From: Petrimonas sp. IBARAKI | Lineage (GTDB): Bacteria; Bacteroidota; Bacteroidia; Bacteroidales; Dysgonomonadaceae | Direction: 5' to 3' | Assembly (NCBI GenBank): GCA_002356435.2 | Contig: AP018040.2 | Location: forward strand, 1,488,001-1,552,000 | Length of the DNA: 64,000 nucleotides | Shown here: positions 53,952-63,675 of the stretch, in pieces | Layout of the letters: each line of letters starts with the position of its first letter | Position numbering within the stretch: position 1 is the stretch's first letter | Translations under genes and position numbers: made by a program | The notes under the pieces: generated by a model | What the model was told of the DNA's origin: nothing | The model's input: the letters and a program-made list of their open reading frames with translations, nothing else | The model's database searches: none

Positions 53952-56384
53952 TTAATCCAAATCAATTACCGTGATTCCGGCACCGCCAAATTGAACATGT
54001 TCATCCTGAAAATGGGCGACACCCGGTACTGTTCTCAGGTAGTCCCGGATGATTTGTCGCAATGCGCCGGTGCCTGTTCCGTGCAGGATGCGTACCCGGG
54101 AAACGCTGAGCTGAATGGCATCGTCGATAAAGTACACTACAGCTTGTAATGCTTCGTCACCACGCATTCCGCGTACGTCGATATCCTGCCTGAAGTTGAG
54201 CTTGCGGTCGTGCAGCAGATCGCGCGTGTTGGACGATTTATTTTCTTTGGCCCGCTGATTACGGCTCACCTTTTCCAGTTTCTCCAGGTCGACCGTGGAT
54301 TTGATTACTCCAAAGGCAACGATCGCTTTTTTTCCCTGTATCTCCAGGATTTCTCCGGTAACGGTCTGTCCTTTCATGCGAACGGTATCGCCAGTGACGA
54401 TTGGCGTTTTGAGGTTGGTGTTTTGAGGTTGAGTTACGGGTTTTTGCTTGACTTTCTTTCGGATCGGATTCACTTCCTGGTGAGTGTCGGAGGACGCTAC
54501 TATGTTCTCCCGGAATTCACTGAGCGATTGGCGCACCTGTTTGGTCTTTTCCTTGTCTGCCTGTGCTTCCTTGATCTGGCGTATGGTGCTTTCAATTTTT
54601 GCATTGCTCTCAGCTATAAGCCGTTCAGCCTGCTGTTTTGCTTCGGCCAATATTTCTTTTTTCTTCCGGTTTATTTCCTCCATTTCGGATTCGTATTTTT
54701 CCGAAATCTCGTTAAGCCGGTTGCGTTCGCGGCGAACCTCTTCGCGTTTACGCTCCCAGTAACGGCGGTCACGGGAAATGTCCTGCAAATATTTATCCAT
54801 GTTGATGTAATCGCTGCCGACAATTTCGGAGGCTTGGGCGATTACATCGTCGGGAAGTCCGATCTTGCGGGCAATCTCTACAGCGAAGGAGCTTCCAGGG
54901 TTTCCGATGGAAAGCTGGAAGAGCGGCTGCATTTCATGTCTGTCGTAAAGCATGGCTCCATTGATGACCCCTTCATTTTCGTTGGCAAAATGTTTTAGGT
55001 TCTGGTAGTGGGTGGTGATGACCCCAAAAGCGTTCTTTTGGTTAAACCGATCCAACAGCGATTCGGCAAGGGCTGCTCCAATTTGTGGCTCCGTGCCGCT
55101 GCCAAATTCGTCGATCAGTAAGAGAGAATGCTTACTGCAGTTTTTCACGAAGAACTTCATGTTCTGCAGGTGGGAGCTGTATGTGGAGAGGTCATTCTCG
55201 ATGGACTGCTCGTCGCCTATATCAATAAAAATATCGCTGAACAAGCCCACTTGTGAATTTTCCCGTAACGGAACCAACAAGCCGCATTGAACCATATATT
55301 GCAGTAGTCCTACGGTTTTCAGACAAACCGATTTTCCTCCGGCATTGGGCCCCGAGATCACCAGTATCCGGCTGTCCTCTTCGAGCGTTATGTCGAGCGG
55401 TACCACTTTGCGGTTTTGCTTTTTCAGCGAAAGAAAAAGAAGCGGATGAACCGCTTGTACCCAGTCGATAATGAGCCTGTTTTCGAAGTTGGGTTTCAAT
55501 GCGTTTAGCTGCAGCGCAAATTTGGCTTTGGCGCGGATGAAATCTATTTGTGCCAGGAATTCGTAGGACTGCAGCAAGTCGGGTAGAAAAGGGCGGAGGT
55601 AATCCGTAAACTCGGTGAGGATGCGGATGATCTCGCGACGTTCGTCGCTTTCCAGCTCACGGATGCGGTTGTTGGCCTCTACCACCTCCGAAGGTTCTAT
55701 ATAAACGGTTTTCCCTGAGGCCGACTCGTCGTGGACAATTCCTTTTATTTTTCGCTTGAAAGCCGGATTTACGGGGATAACCAACCTTCCGTCGCGCATG
55801 CTGGGAGTGATGTCTTTGTCCACAAAGCCCTCGGCCTGTGCTTTGCGTAATATCGAATTCAGGCTTCGAGAGATGCTGTTGAGCGTCGAGGTGATTTCCC
55901 TGCGGATATTGCTTAGTTGGGGAGATGCATGATCCCTTATTTGTCCGAACTCATCGATGATCCGCTCGGCTTTTTTGCTTATTTCCGACGATACAAACAC
56001 TTCTTTTGCCAGCAACATCAAGTGGGGATAACGTTCCGCTTTCTCTTCATCGTTTTTAAAAAACGTTACGATGGCCGTTATCGTTTGCAGTGATTTATGG
56101 AGCTCCGACAAAGCATTTTGATCAATCCACGACCCGGCAACACGTATGCGATGGAGAACCGGGCGCACATCGTAAAAGTTGTCCGAAGGAAAAGAGTCTT
56201 CCTCCTGTAAGATATGCACAAACTCATCGGTTTGCGATAGTTGTACGTCAATCTCTTCAAAAACGGAAGAAAACTGCATCTCTTCTACCTTCTCTTTGCC
56301 CAGTGGACTGAGGCAATGTTGTTCTAGCAGTTGTCTTATCTTGAAAAACTCTATTTTTTGTTCGAAATTTTCGGGATAAATCAC
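53952..56384 (-). CDS. mutS2: Endonuclease MutS2
   Basis: This 810-residue protein has no mismatch-binding domain I, which separates it from MutS. Domain order is core and lever (about 1-300), ATPase with ISGPNAGGKSVCLKT (Walker A, near 335) and LLLIDEFGSGTEPQIGAAL (Walker B), a coiled coil (about 520-640, rich in Lys/Glu), a beta-barrel-like KOW part (VRMKGQTVTGEILEIQGKKA), and a C-terminal Smr endonuclease domain (DIDVRGMRGDEAL...RILHGTGTGAL). MutS2 acts in recombination control and in rescue of collided ribosomes. Length and domains are complete. Confidence 0.95.
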   Translation of the reverse strand: MIYPENFEQKIEFFKIRQLLEQHCLSPLGKEKVEEMQFSSVFEEIDVQLSQTDEFVHILQEEDSFPSDNFYDVRPVLHRIRVAGSWIDQNALSELHKSLQTITAIVTFFKNDEEKAERYPHLMLLAKEVFVSSEISKKAERIIDEFGQIRDHASPQLSNIRREITSTLNSISRSLNSILRKAQAEGFVDKDITPSMRDGRLVIPVNPAFKRKIKGIVHDESASGKTVYIEPSEVVEANNRIRELESDERREIIRILTEFTDYLRPFLPDLLQSYEFLAQIDFIRAKAKFALQLNALKPNFENRLIIDWVQAVHPLLFLSLKKQNRKVVPLDITLEEDSRILVISGPNAGGKSVCLKTVGLLQYMVQCGLLVPLRENSQVGLFSDIFIDIGDEQSIENDLSTYSSHLQNMKFFVKNCSKHSLLLIDEFGSGTEPQIGAALAESLLDRFNQKNAFGVITTHYQNLKHFANENEGVINGAMLYDRHEMQPLFQLSIGNPGSSFAVEIARKIGLPDDVIAQASEIVGSDYINMDKYLQDISRDRRYWERKREEVRRERNRLNEISEKYESEMEEINRKKKEILAEAKQQAERLIAESNAKIESTIRQIKEAQADKEKTKQVRQSLSEFRENIVASSDTHQEVNPIRKKVKQKPVTQPQNTNLKTPIVTGDTVRMKGQTVTGEILEIQGKKAIVAFGVIKSTVDLEKLEKVSRNQRAKENKSSNTRDLLHDRKLNFRQDIDVRGMRGDEALQAVVYFIDDAIQLSVSRVRILHGTGTGALRQIIRDYLRTVPGVAHFQDEHVQFGGAGITVIDLD

Positions 56385-56456
56385 GGTTAGTTTTGGAATT
56401 GGGATTTGCGATTTCGGATTTGGTGCAAAATTACTCTTTTTAGCCGATATTATTCC

Positions 56457-56464
56457 TATCTTTG
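56457..56464 (+). promoter_or_regulatory. -7 box of the DUF2891 gene
   Basis: TATCTTTG matches TAnnTTTG and lies 21 bp before the ATG at 56486. The TTTG at 56419-56422 is too far to act as its -33 box. Confidence 0.45.
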
Positions 56465-56485
56465 AATGGATAAATCAGAAATTTT

Positions 56486-57568
56486 ATGAAACCGTTGTCC
56501 TCCATTTTGTTTATCAACCTTTTTTTAAGCATGGTGCTGTCACCTCTCTTTTCGCAAAAAAATCCGGATCTCACCGATGAAACAGCGCTTAAATTATCTG
56601 CCCTGCCCCTCGGTTGTATCGATCGGGAATATCCCAACAAACCGGGACATACCTACGGTTCGGCCGATGAGGTAGGTCTTTCGCCCAAGGCACTGCATCC
56701 TGTTTTTTACGGGTGTTTTGACTGGCACAGTAGTGTTCACGGGCATTGGATGTTGATCCGCTTACTGAAGACCAAACCCGGTATTGCGAGCAAAAATGAA
56801 ATCATCACCTTGTTGAATAACTCCTTTGATAAAGCAGCGGTTGAAGTTGAGAAGGAGTATTTCCTCAAGTACGAGACAGGTAAAGGATTTGAACGAACCT
56901 ACGGTTGGGCGTGGCTGCTGAAACTCGATGAAGAACTGGCGTCGTGGGACAATCCGGCTGCCAGGCAATGGCACGAAAACCTTCAGCCGCTTACCGGGCA
57001 AATTGTGGAGCTGTGGAGGGAGTATCTGCCCAAGCAGACCTATCCGAACAGAACAGGAGTGCATCCGAATTCAGCTTTTGCACTGGGTTTTGCCATAGAT
57101 TGGGCAAGGGAGAACGGAAATAAGGAGTTTGAAAAAGAGTTGATCGGTAAATCGCTCGATTTTTACGGAAAAGACACGGAGACCCCGGCACACCTGGAGC
57201 CGGACGGCGCCGATTTTTTCTCACCCAGCCTGGAAATTGCTGATCTGATGAGGAGAATTCTTTCCCGGGACGATTTTGAAAAGTGGCTGGTTGCCTTTTA
57301 TACACAAAAAGGGATCGATAACATCAGTCAGATTCCTGTGGTAAGCGATTTGGATGATTATCAGACGGTTCATCTGGTTGGACTGTCGTTTTCGCGGGCG
57401 TGGTGCATGAAAGGAATCGCCAAATCATTATCCGAAGGGCATCCGTTGAAGCTGCATTTCGAAGAAACCGCCCAGAAACTATTGGACCATGCTCTTCCGC
57501 TTGTTTTTGACGGGAACTACGGCGGAGAACATTGGCTGGCATCGTTTGCGCTGATGGCATTGGAATAA
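56486..57568 (+). CDS. Exported DUF2891 protein
   Basis: This 360-residue protein has a signal peptide (MKPLSSILFINLFLSMVLSPLFS) and the DUF2891 pattern: HPVFYGCFDWHSSVHGHWMLIRLLK (near 75-95), RTYGWAWLLKLDEEL (near 135), RTGVHPNSAFALGFAIDWAR (near 190) and DGNYGGEHWLASFALMAL at the end. The fold is an alpha-helical toroid like glycosidases of the (alpha/alpha)6 type; no activity is known. Its conserved His and Asp/Glu residues suggest an enzyme. Confidence 0.9.
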   Translation: MKPLSSILFINLFLSMVLSPLFSQKNPDLTDETALKLSALPLGCIDREYPNKPGHTYGSADEVGLSPKALHPVFYGCFDWHSSVHGHWMLIRLLKTKPGIASKNEIITLLNNSFDKAAVEVEKEYFLKYETGKGFERTYGWAWLLKLDEELASWDNPAARQWHENLQPLTGQIVELWREYLPKQTYPNRTGVHPNSAFALGFAIDWARENGNKEFEKELIGKSLDFYGKDTETPAHLEPDGADFFSPSLEIADLMRRILSRDDFEKWLVAFYTQKGIDNISQIPVVSDLDDYQTVHLVGLSFSRAWCMKGIAKSLSEGHPLKLHFEETAQKLLDHALPLVFDGNYGGEHWLASFALMALE

Positions 57569-57603
57569 AAAATAATATTTTGTCGGGTTTTATTGTTTTA
57601 GGG

Positions 57604-57634
57604 TTGCAAAATTAAAATATTTAAACTACTTTTG
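57604..57634 (+). promoter_or_regulatory. Promoter of tRNA-Met
   Basis: TACTTTTG at 57627-57634 matches TAnnTTTG; GTTG at 57603-57606 is a possible -33 box 20 bp upstream. Transcription would start near 57641, about 30 nt before the tRNA. Confidence 0.55.
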
Positions 57635-57671
57635 CACCTCGAATTTGGAATCATTTTCGGAAAGACATGTT

Positions 57672-57748
57672 GGCGAGATAGCTCAGTTGGTTAGAGCGCA
57701 TGATTCATAATCATGAGGTCGGGGGATCATGCCCCCCTCTCGCTACCA
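57672..57748 (+). tRNA. tRNA-Met (anticodon CAT) with unusual T loop, CCA encoded
   Basis: Cloverleaf: acceptor GGCGAGA/TCTCGCT (the first pair is G-U), D arm GCTC/GAGC, anticodon arm CATGA-TTCATAA-TCATG, variable loop AGGTC, T stem GGGGG/CCCCC, discriminator A and encoded CCA at 57746-57748. The T loop reads ATCATGC instead of the usual TTCRANY, so the invariant T54-A58 pair is replaced by A54-T58. It lacks the initiator marks (C1-A72 mismatch, three G-C pairs in the anticodon stem), so it is an elongator Met or a lysidine-modified Ile tRNA. Confidence 0.88.
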
Positions 57749-58842
57749 ATTTCATAAGCGGTTTTAGGAAATATCTTGAAACCGTTTTATTATTTTAGTC
57801 AAACCGTAGTCAAACAAATCATTTATTAATAGCTTTCTTTGTCTTCTATTTTTACCCACAAAGTAAACCTATCGAATTGGTAAATTCTTCCGATTTTACT
57901 TCCACAAGACAAAAACTCCAGTATAAAAGAGAGAATAGTTATGTTTGGATAAGAGCTGTCTCTTTTAAGAGATCCGTCCGGTTATTTTCTGACGCCAGAG
58001 GGCGATATTCCTGCTTCTGGAAGAGGTGCTTCTTTCGGTTGACAATCCTTCCTTAAACTAATTGTAAAACCCCTCATAAGGACTGTAGATGCCTTTCTAA
58101 TATATAGGGTAGAATGTTTTTCAACCTCACACCTCTCTTATATATAGTTTTGATTGTGGAAATGTGAGTTCGATATAAGTAAGATGAAAAATGGTTAGCA
58201 TAATTCAGAACCCTCCTTTATTTGCGAGAGGGTGTTCGAAAAGAAAAATATTAGTGTTAAGTGCTTGCTGCATTTTGAACTATACGTAATTTTTTCTTCG
58301 TAATACCGTCGATTCTTTTTTTATTTGATTTCTGATTTTTAATATCTTCTCTCCTCTGCCTGAATAAACATCCGCAGGCGTAAGGTTGTCAAGCGATTCG
58401 TGATAACGTTCATACCTTGTTTTTGCATAAAGTTAGTTTGTTGTAAAATTAGTTGTTTTTGTGAAATTACTAAACTAAATTTGCACTTAACCAACCGGTA
58501 AACTTTATACTGAAGATTTACAGTTTGGAGCGATTAACGGAAGATTTCTGTTTCAGGTAGATTGATGTTTGTGCAAGATTGGGAATAAGCCATTTTCAAC
58601 TCGATTGGGGTTGGCAGGAATCAGATAAATGGATACTTAACCGCTCGCCTTTATGGATGTCTCTGATTTACCGGAAGATACTTTTGATTCATCCGATATC
58701 ATTAAAAAATACAAAAGCATCCGGCATAATTTCATAAATAAAAGAAAATTGGGCTTTTTTAAGGTTAGACTTATTAAAATGGTTTTGGACTAAATTGGGC
58801 TAATTGAGAAATAATATTTCTATTTACAAATAAAGTAATCGA
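57749..58842. other. Gene-poor stretch behind tRNA-Met
   Basis: About 1.1 kb carries no intact gene. It begins directly behind the tRNA, a common target for integrating elements, and is richer in A+T than the flanks. The one part I can name is a transposase remnant at 58280-58420. In the rest (57749-58279 and 58421-58842) I see frequent stops in all frames and no clear hairpins, so decayed mobile DNA is the best reading. Confidence 0.5.
58280..58420 (-). pseudogene. C-terminal remnant of an IS3/IS481-type transposase
   Basis: The minus-strand frame from about 58420 to the TAG at 58280 reads RYERYHESLDNLTPADVYSG then GEKILKIRNQIKKES and LRRKNYV. The phrase YERYHESLxNLTPADVY is the end of the DDE integrase core in many IS3-type transposases. 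The catalytic part is missing and the frame is lost upstream, so this is a relic. Confidence 0.75.
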
Positions 58843-60261
58843 ATGAAAGAAAACCGACGTCATTTTTTAAAACAGATAACAGCAGGAGGTATTGGCTTAA
58901 GCTTTATTCCTGGGCTTCGAGCTGAAAAATCTATTTCAGAACCATATGAAATTCTTTCCAAGGAAACAGGAAGAAGACAGTATTTTAATATGTGTGGTTA
59001 CCGGGCTCCCAAGCTGGATATCGTTCGTGTAGGATTTATCGGGATAGGGAATCGTGGTTACGCAAACCTGAACCAGATGACCTTTTTGGAAGGAGTTCAT
59101 ATAAAGGCAATTTGTGATGTTGTACAATTTCGCATTGACAATGTTCAACAGTTGCTGAGAAAACGGGGATTGCCGGAAGCAGAGGTCCATACCGGACGTG
59201 AAGATGCATGGAGAAAGCTATGTGAAGACCCAAACATCGACTTGGTAAGTATTGCTGTGCCACGGGGACCGCTCCATGCACGAATATCTGTGTATGCTAT
59301 GGAGTGTGGTAAGCATGTGGCTGTTGAAGTACCTGCAATAGCTACCGTTGAAGAGGCATGGGAAGTGATTGAGGCTTCGGAGAAGACCAGAAAGCATTGT
59401 TATATGATGGAAAACTGTTGTTATGATTTTTTCGAGCTACTAACGTTAAATATGGTGCGACAAGGATTTTTCGGAGATATTATTCATGCCGATGCTGCAT
59501 ATATTCATCACCAGTCACTTTATGAAAAGACAAAAGATAACAATATGTGGCGTTTGGAAGAAAGTCAGCGCCATAATGGAAATTTGTATCCTACGCATGG
59601 ATTAGGACCCGTATGCCAGGTTATGGACATAAACAGAGGAGACAAACTGGACTACATGACCTCAATGTCTTCAAATGATTTTATGTTGGGAAAGAAAGTT
59701 TCGGAACTGGCACAAAGTGATCCGTTTTATAAAAAGTATGATACTAACTCCTATAGAGGAAATATGAATACTTCAATAATCAGGACGGAGAAAGGGCGTA
59801 CCATCATGCTTCAACACGACATTACCAGTCCTCGGGTCTACTCCCGAATACACATGATTAGCGGCACAAAAGGTGCTGTTCAGAAATATCCTGAACCCGG
59901 TAGGATTTCACTTGGCAGTGAATGGCTTGATAATGAAAAGATGAATGAAATTAACGACAAATATAAGCCGGAGATTGTAAAACGAATAGGTGATATGGCT
60001 CAAAAAGTAGGAGGACACGGGGGAATGGATTTTTTAATGACATGGCGGCTTATTGATTGTTTGAGAAACGGGCTTCCGATGGATATCGACGTGTATGATG
60101 CTGCTTCTTGGAGCGTGATTATCCCGTTAAGTGAAAAATCGGTATCGAATCGTTCAAAACCCGTTGAAATTCCTGATTTTACACGAGGAGCCTGGAGAAC
60201 AAATCAACCTGTAGATATCTCCATATCGGAAGGGAACACAACAACGATAAGGCGCTCTTAA
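58843..60261 (+). CDS. GH109-type NAD-dependent glycosidase/oxidoreductase
   Basis: This 472-residue protein starts with a twin-arginine-type leader (RRHFLKQITAGGIGLSFIPG) and so is likely folded before export. A Rossmann fold follows (VGFIGIGNRGYANLNQM, near residue 64), then AICDVVQFRIDN, VSIAVPRGPLHARISVYAMECGKHVAVEVPA, and a C-terminal Gfo/Idh/MocA alpha-beta domain with LYPTHGLGPVCQVMDINRGDKLDYM, and GGHGGMDFLMTWRLIDCLRNG near 385. This matches GH109 alpha-N-acetylgalactosaminidases, which use NAD in a redox mechanism. The gene stands alone between transposase remnants, which suggests it arrived with mobile DNA. Confidence 0.88.
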   Translation: MKENRRHFLKQITAGGIGLSFIPGLRAEKSISEPYEILSKETGRRQYFNMCGYRAPKLDIVRVGFIGIGNRGYANLNQMTFLEGVHIKAICDVVQFRIDNVQQLLRKRGLPEAEVHTGREDAWRKLCEDPNIDLVSIAVPRGPLHARISVYAMECGKHVAVEVPAIATVEEAWEVIEASEKTRKHCYMMENCCYDFFELLTLNMVRQGFFGDIIHADAAYIHHQSLYEKTKDNNMWRLEESQRHNGNLYPTHGLGPVCQVMDINRGDKLDYMTSMSSNDFMLGKKVSELAQSDPFYKKYDTNSYRGNMNTSIIRTEKGRTIMLQHDITSPRVYSRIHMISGTKGAVQKYPEPGRISLGSEWLDNEKMNEINDKYKPEIVKRIGDMAQKVGGHGGMDFLMTWRLIDCLRNGLPMDIDVYDAASWSVIIPLSEKSVSNRSKPVEIPDFTRGAWRTNQPVDISISEGNTTTIRRS

Positions 60262-60424
60262 GTAGAGTGTCGATATAATATCCCGGGTAGTAATCCAGAA
60301 AACTGTGTTTTTTATATAACTTCACGACCATAGTTTTTAAATTATGTGCTTTTTCGCTAACAATCATACTAATAAGTGAAGTCCTGGGCTGATTTCTAAA
60401 TTATGAAAATCGAGACTAAGCTTG

Positions 60425-60453
60425 ACAAGTTTTTAACAAATTAACTAACTTGT
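60425..60453. repeat. Inverted repeat at the edge of a transposase remnant
   Basis: ACAAGTT at 60425-60431 and AACTTGT at 60447-60453 form a 7-bp inverted repeat about 20 bp before the ATG of the remnant at 60474. It may be an end of the lost insertion sequence or a weak terminator of the GH109 gene. Confidence 0.3.
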
Positions 60454-60473
60454 AATCTCAAATCTTGATTTTT

Positions 60474-60713
60474 ATGACTTTAAAAGCATCATCAGACATC
60501 AGACGCAAACTACGTGTTCTTACTTATGAATATGGAGTCTATCGACCTTCCCAAAACAGCATAATGAACTCCTATTCTGACGAATTTAACGCTCCCTCCA
60601 GACTTGCTATCTACAAAAGAATTATGGAGCTGTCAGGAGAAGGTTACAGCTACGGCAAATTTATAGAGTCTGATGCAATTAACAGGAGTGCAGGTACCCG
60701 AAGTGAACCTTAG
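60474..60713 (+). pseudogene. N-terminal remnant of an IS transposase, fused to unrelated frame
   Basis: The first part, MTLKASSDIRRKLRVLTY, is close to what I recall as the N terminus of Bacteroidetes IS481/IS3-type transposases, which go on with a helix-turn-helix. Here the sequence changes after about 18 codons to NEYGVYRPSQNSIMNSY-like text that I do not recognise and stops at 60713. The frame is 79 residues long. The rest of the transposase is missing, so this is a relic that marks the right end of a mobile-DNA patch behind tRNA-Met. Confidence 0.45.
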
Positions 60714-60729
60714 GCGCCTCCGGTTGTAG

Positions 60730-61308
60730 TTAGACGGTAAAAGGGCGAAATTCATCCTTCATCATCCGCTTCCATTTGAAATATCCAAAAATGGAAATAA
60801 CGGCATAGATGGCAAACAATCCGCTGGTGTAGTGTAGGTCTTTCCAGAAGTAAAGGCCGCAGGAAATACTGTTCACCACAAACCACAATCCCCACTGTTC
60901 GATGTATTTGAAAGCCAACATCCACATGGCAATTATGCTCAGGGCTGTAGTGAATGCATCTCCATACGGTACCGGGCTGTCTGTGTAGTTGACCAGGATA
61001 AAGGCTATAAGTGCAAAAATAGCAATACCCGCCAACGTTAACGGTACAATGAAACGGGTGGGAGTATGGGAGATCTTCCCGTTTTTCGCTGAATTCTTCT
61101 TCTTTGTCCAGACCATCCATCCCCAAATACTTGCAAAGAAATAGTAGATGTTTATGCCCATGTCGGCATAAAACTTGGATTGGTAGAAGATGACAATATA
61201 CACCACCGGCATAATAACGCCGAAGAGCCACAACCAGCGGTTAGCTTTGTATTCGAGATAGAGGTAGATAAGCCCGATAACGGCTCCAATAATTTCAAGG
61301 GTCTGCAT
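60730..61308 (-). CDS. pnuT: PnuC-family permease, probably thiamin transporter PnuT
   Basis: This 192-residue protein has about seven membrane segments. The PnuC marks are visible: EIIGAVIGLIYLYLEYKANRWLWLFGVI near the start, FYADMGINIYYFFASIWGWMVW near 55, and EQWGLWFVVNSISCGLYFWKDL near 140, which holds the WxxWxxxN-type substrate site. PnuC proteins carry nicotinamide riboside, but the version that shares an operon with a TPP-riboswitch-controlled receptor carries thiamin (PnuT) by the established comparative-genomics assignment. It follows the receptor gene with a 78-bp gap. A thiamin pyrophosphokinase gene that often follows is absent. Confidence 0.85.
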   Translation of the reverse strand: MQTLEIIGAVIGLIYLYLEYKANRWLWLFGVIMPVVYIVIFYQSKFYADMGINIYYFFASIWGWMVWTKKKNSAKNGKISHTPTRFIVPLTLAGIAIFALIAFILVNYTDSPVPYGDAFTTALSIIAMWMLAFKYIEQWGLWFVVNSISCGLYFWKDLHYTSGLFAIYAVISIFGYFKWKRMMKDEFRPFTV

Positions 61309-61386
61309 ATGAATTGCGGGTTATATTTTGCAGGCCGGGCCGGGTGAGCCGCAGCCCGCAAAAACTTCTTTTCAGGCGAACAGGGT

Positions 61387-63675
61387 TTAGAAACTAACCG
61401 TTAGACGTGCCATATAATTCCGGGTAGCTTGCGGATAGTAGCCAATCCAGTTTACGCTGCTACCATCCTCTTCAAATACTTCGGTAGAAGCCCACCCGTT
61501 GGCAATGTATTCTTTATTGAACAGGTTGTTCACGAAGAGCTGCAGTGCTATACTGCCCAACGGTGTTTTCTTGAATGTGTATCCGGCCGAGAAGTTGCTT
61601 ACAAAATAGCCGTCAATCGATTTTGCATTGTCCGATGTGTTGTCGAGATACTGTTTGCTCACATATTTCCCCAACAAATTGAAATAGAGCGCCGGAAGAG
61701 GCTGATAGGTCAGGCTAGCCATACCCACCAGGTTGGGAGAATAGGAAATGTGGGTTGTCCCCAACTCTTTACGGGTCTGTTTGCGTACCTGCTTGCCGTT
61801 TTTTTCTATATAAACTTCGTTCCAGTCATTGCTGTTGTCGTACAGATCGAAATAGGCCGTGTAATTGTTGATTTTGTTCCGGCTCAATGTGGCGTTGGCA
61901 TCAAAACGAAATTTGTCGTTTGCCAACGGTACCGATGCTTCCAGTTCCACACCTGTCCGGTAACTGTCTTTCACGTTCTCCATCAACTTGTATCCCACGT
62001 CGTTGAGCTTTCCGGTTTGCACCATCTGGTTTTTGTAATCCATGTAGTAAATGTTTGCACCCAGGCTCACACCGTTTTCGTGGGAGAAACGATATCCCAA
62101 CTCATAGTCGATCATTTTTTCGGGACGGATCCGCTCTTCTCCTCCGCCTCCCTTGATGCTTTCCTTCAAGTCGGTCCGAAGCGGTTCGCGCTGCCCAACA
62201 GCCACCGAGGCATACAGGTTGTTGCGGTTATCTATCCGGTAGGAGGCTCCGGCTTTGGGATTAAAGAAGGAGTATTTGAAGTGGCTGGTGATATCCGCCA
62301 GGTCGTCATCAATTCCTGAAAAATCATAATCGATATGCCTGTACTGGAGATCGCCGAAGAGCGAAACTTTTTCGTTGAGCCGGTATTCCGCTTTCGTGAA
62401 GAAGTTGAATTCACCCTTCTTCCCTACATTTCGATACCATTCGTAATCTTCGGGGATGTTTTGATTGAATTTTATCCAGGGCAGTTTGCCGTAGTGGTCG
62501 CCGTCGTAGAAACTGTACATCCCGCCGAAAGACCAGTCGAGCGCATTTTTGGTGTATAAGAATGCCAGGTTTGCCACGTAAAAATCGTTGCGCATCAGTT
62601 TCTGGCGGATTAACGGTGAGCGCGAATAGGTTACTCCGTTTACCGTTTGATCAGGCAACCCGTATTTCGAAAACTTATCGCCCCGCTTGAATCCGCCATA
62701 TGGATCGGAACGATAATTCTCGTAATAACCAAAACCGTTGTTGTAACTCAGGTTGGCGTTGAGGGATAGATGGGGGTTGAGGTCGCGCGTAAACAGAAGC
62801 TGTACGATGTGTGAAAAGTAGTTGTCGGTTTCGTTATCGTAATAATGCACGTTATCGGCTTCGTCGATGTATTTTCCCGCGGGGTTGTATCTTCTTCCCT
62901 CTTTTTCCAGGTCTTCGGGGGAGATTCCTTCCCAGGTGATTCCCGTCTTCTGCCTACCATTGATGTAACTCAACCGGAGCAATTGATTGTCCGTATAATG
63001 GGAAAGGGCAGCATACAGGTTGCTGTGATCTACAAATCCGTTGCGGATATATCCATCACCCGTGTTTCGTGAATAACGTGCATCCAGCGACAGGCCGTTC
63101 TTTAGAATCCCGCTTCCAGCAGCGATAGTGGACGAAAATGTGTGATAACTGCCTGCTGATGTGGATGCTTCGCCATATGCCGTTGACCGTGCGCCTGCCG
63201 TTTTCATGGAGATGCTGGCGCCGAAAGCGGCAGCACCGTTTGTTGAGGTTCCTACGCCGCGCTGTACCTGAATACTTTGCAGGGACGATGATAAATCGGG
63301 TAGATTTACCCAGTAAACTTCCTGACTCTCAGGATTGTTTAACGGCATGCCGTTTAGCGTAACATTGATGCGGGTGGCATCCGTTCCGCGTATGCGCATG
63401 GAGGTGTTTCCCACGCCCGATCCGTCTTCGCTGAAAAACACCAGCGATGGAATGCCCTGCAGGATTGCCGGGATATTTCGGGCTGCGTTTTCTTTTCTGA
63501 TTTCAGTCTGGGAAACATTGCTGTACGCCATCGGCGTGTTCTTTCCCGCCCGGGTGGAAGAGACCACCACTTCTTCGAGATGTATGTTCTTTAAACTGTC
63601 GGTTTGTTCGTCTGCCTGAGCAAACAAGGAAAGGTTCAGGGCCAGAAGCCCTGCAAGAATAACTGCCTTTTTCAT
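61387..63675 (-). CDS. TonB-dependent receptor, probable thiamin importer
   Basis: This 762-residue outer-membrane protein has a signal peptide (MKKAVILAGLLALNLSLFA), a short N-terminal stretch with LEEVVVSSTRAG as TonB-box-like region, a plug domain (about 55-160; VSQTEIRKENAARNIPAILQGIPSLV, MRIRGTDATRINVTLNGMPLNNPESQ) and a 22-strand barrel ending with LFVNNLFNKEYIANGW and RNYMARLTVSF. TPP riboswitch control upstream and a PnuT-type permease downstream make thiamin or a thiamin precursor the likely cargo. The inner-membrane step would then be the permease, with energy from TonB/ExbBD elsewhere in the genome. Confidence 0.92.
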   Translation of the reverse strand: MKKAVILAGLLALNLSLFAQADEQTDSLKNIHLEEVVVSSTRAGKNTPMAYSNVSQTEIRKENAARNIPAILQGIPSLVFFSEDGSGVGNTSMRIRGTDATRINVTLNGMPLNNPESQEVYWVNLPDLSSSLQSIQVQRGVGTSTNGAAAFGASISMKTAGARSTAYGEASTSAGSYHTFSSTIAAGSGILKNGLSLDARYSRNTGDGYIRNGFVDHSNLYAALSHYTDNQLLRLSYINGRQKTGITWEGISPEDLEKEGRRYNPAGKYIDEADNVHYYDNETDNYFSHIVQLLFTRDLNPHLSLNANLSYNNGFGYYENYRSDPYGGFKRGDKFSKYGLPDQTVNGVTYSRSPLIRQKLMRNDFYVANLAFLYTKNALDWSFGGMYSFYDGDHYGKLPWIKFNQNIPEDYEWYRNVGKKGEFNFFTKAEYRLNEKVSLFGDLQYRHIDYDFSGIDDDLADITSHFKYSFFNPKAGASYRIDNRNNLYASVAVGQREPLRTDLKESIKGGGGEERIRPEKMIDYELGYRFSHENGVSLGANIYYMDYKNQMVQTGKLNDVGYKLMENVKDSYRTGVELEASVPLANDKFRFDANATLSRNKINNYTAYFDLYDNSNDWNEVYIEKNGKQVRKQTRKELGTTHISYSPNLVGMASLTYQPLPALYFNLLGKYVSKQYLDNTSDNAKSIDGYFVSNFSAGYTFKKTPLGSIALQLFVNNLFNKEYIANGWASTEVFEEDGSSVNWIGYYPQATRNYMARLTVSF

